Shown: piece after piece, positions 23,283 through 23,616 of the stretch
Position numbering within the stretch: the stretch's first letter is position 1
How the letters are laid out: every line of letters begins with the position of its first letter
NCBI GenBank assembly: GCA_039795875.1
Contig: JBDKKY010000012.1
Coordinates: forward strand, 1-23,616
Source: CAIZLB01 sp039795875
Lineage (GTDB): Bacteria; Patescibacteriota; Minisyncoccia; Phycocordibacterales; CAIZLB01
Reading direction: 5' to 3'
Length of the DNA stretch: 23,616 nt
Notes under the pieces: generated by a model
The model's input: only the letters and a program-made list of their open reading frames with translations
What the model was told of the DNA's origin: nothing
Databases searched by the model: none
Made by a program: the position numbers and the translations under genes

Positions 23283-23616
23283 TCATTTCTCTCCCGCCAC
23301 ACGGTTGGGAGAGTTTTGTTTTGTCAGTTGTCCTTGCCAACCACCAAGCATTTTTCCGATTTCTTCCATTTGTAATGATAAGGCAATGTATTTTTTATCA
23401 TCCAATGACTTGGTTTCCCAAAGTACCATAAGTAGTACATTCAGCGTGTCTATTTTTCTGATAGCAATCTTTACCCACGGCAGTTTTTCTTCTCTTTGTA
23501 AAAAACTAGCAATACTGATTGCTTCCATACTTTCCACAAAAAGGGTGTCAATCCGCTGGCCTAAGGAGTGTCGATGAACCTTAGGAATAGTTTGATAATA
23601 ACTAAACCAGAGAATA
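23283..23616 (-). CDS. avd: Avd-type accessory variability protein, 5' end outside window
   Basis: Avd is the small, basic four-helix-bundle protein that forms a barrel-shaped pentamer and binds the DGR reverse transcriptase and template RNA. The frame enters from the window edge and ends at 23283 with TGA, giving about 110 residues. Diagnostic segments are YYQTIPKVHRHSLGQRID, ESMEAISIASFLQ, the KLPWVKIAIRKIDTL helix and the family signature EIGKMLGGW, ending QNSPNRVAGEK. An internal Met at 23537 is not the true start because the conserved part continues upstream. It is convergent with the TR, which is unusual; the reverse transcriptase is expected upstream of it, beyond the window. The TR terminator lies inside its last codons. 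Confidence 0.85.
   Translation of the reverse strand, partial: ILWFSYYQTIPKVHRHSLGQRIDTLFVESMEAISIASFLQREEKLPWVKIAIRKIDTLNVLLMVLWETKSLDDKKYIALSLQMEEIGKMLGGWQGQLTKQNSPNRVAGEK
23289..23320 (+). terminator. terminator of the TR transcript
   Basis: CTCTCCC (23289-23295) pairs with GGGAGAG (23307-23313), extended inward by a G-T pair and CC/GG, followed by TTTTGTTTTG on the plus strand. It begins 12 bases after the TR and overlaps the 3' end of avd on the other strand. Confidence 0.75.

Noticed and set aside
23105..23577. Plus-strand open frames running through the TR and antisense to avd
   Set aside because: They read the non-coding template repeat and then the reverse complement of a recognisable Avd protein; the Avd frame explains the openness.
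1..23616. CRISPR arrays, tRNA genes and insertion-sequence transposases
   Set aside because: No regularly spaced direct repeats, no tRNA-like T-arm motifs in a cloverleaf context, and no transposase-like protein were found on either strand.

Overview
The window looks like a chromosomal segment of a Patescibacteria (CPR) member, most likely of the Parcubacteria group. This is an inference from small AT-rich genes, TAA/TAG/TGA all used as stops (standard code), many start codons 7-10 nt behind a -10 hexamer with no Shine-Dalgarno, a split VirB4/TraC-type secretion locus, and a CPR-style diversity-generating retroelement (DGR). No database search was possible.

Layout, left to right. Positions 1-2360 (minus strand): a secreted LPATG surface protein, tsaE, and a membrane protein cut by the window edge. 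Positions 2460-4290 (minus): two GC-richer secreted-protein genes, an L,D-transpeptidase and a lipoprotein, each closed by a similar terminator. Positions 4423-6105 (plus): pilB. Positions 6106-6456: a terminator, then a 169-nt element with its own promoter and long end-to-end pairing (candidate ncRNA), then the ruvB promoter. Positions 6457-10699 (plus): ruvB-ruvC, a small acidic protein, and a class A penicillin-binding protein. Positions 10683-14413: the replication-origin region. dnaA and dnaN, with a small follower gene, lie on the minus strand, rpmH-rnpA-yidC run divergently on plus, and DnaA boxes occupy both intergenic gaps. Positions 15159-21530 (minus): a five-gene type IV secretion-like operon of TraC N-domain protein, VirB4 ATPase, secreted Ig-like protein, VirB2-like membrane protein with a large C-terminal domain, and a membrane-anchored protein. 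Positions 21531-22171: a folded intergenic block and a strong promoter with a hairpin leader.

The right end (22172-23616) is the most notable part: a DGR. The target gene ends in a 123-bp variable repeat (VR, 22639-22761). A 123-bp template repeat (TR, 23155-23277) lies 516 bp downstream. They differ at 16 positions and every one is an adenine in the TR; 15 of the 16 are A-to-G. A 6-bp hairpin follows the VR, a multi-hairpin leader precedes the TR, a terminator follows it, and the 3' part of an Avd gene converges on it from the other strand. The reverse transcriptase is not in the window and is expected beyond position 23616.
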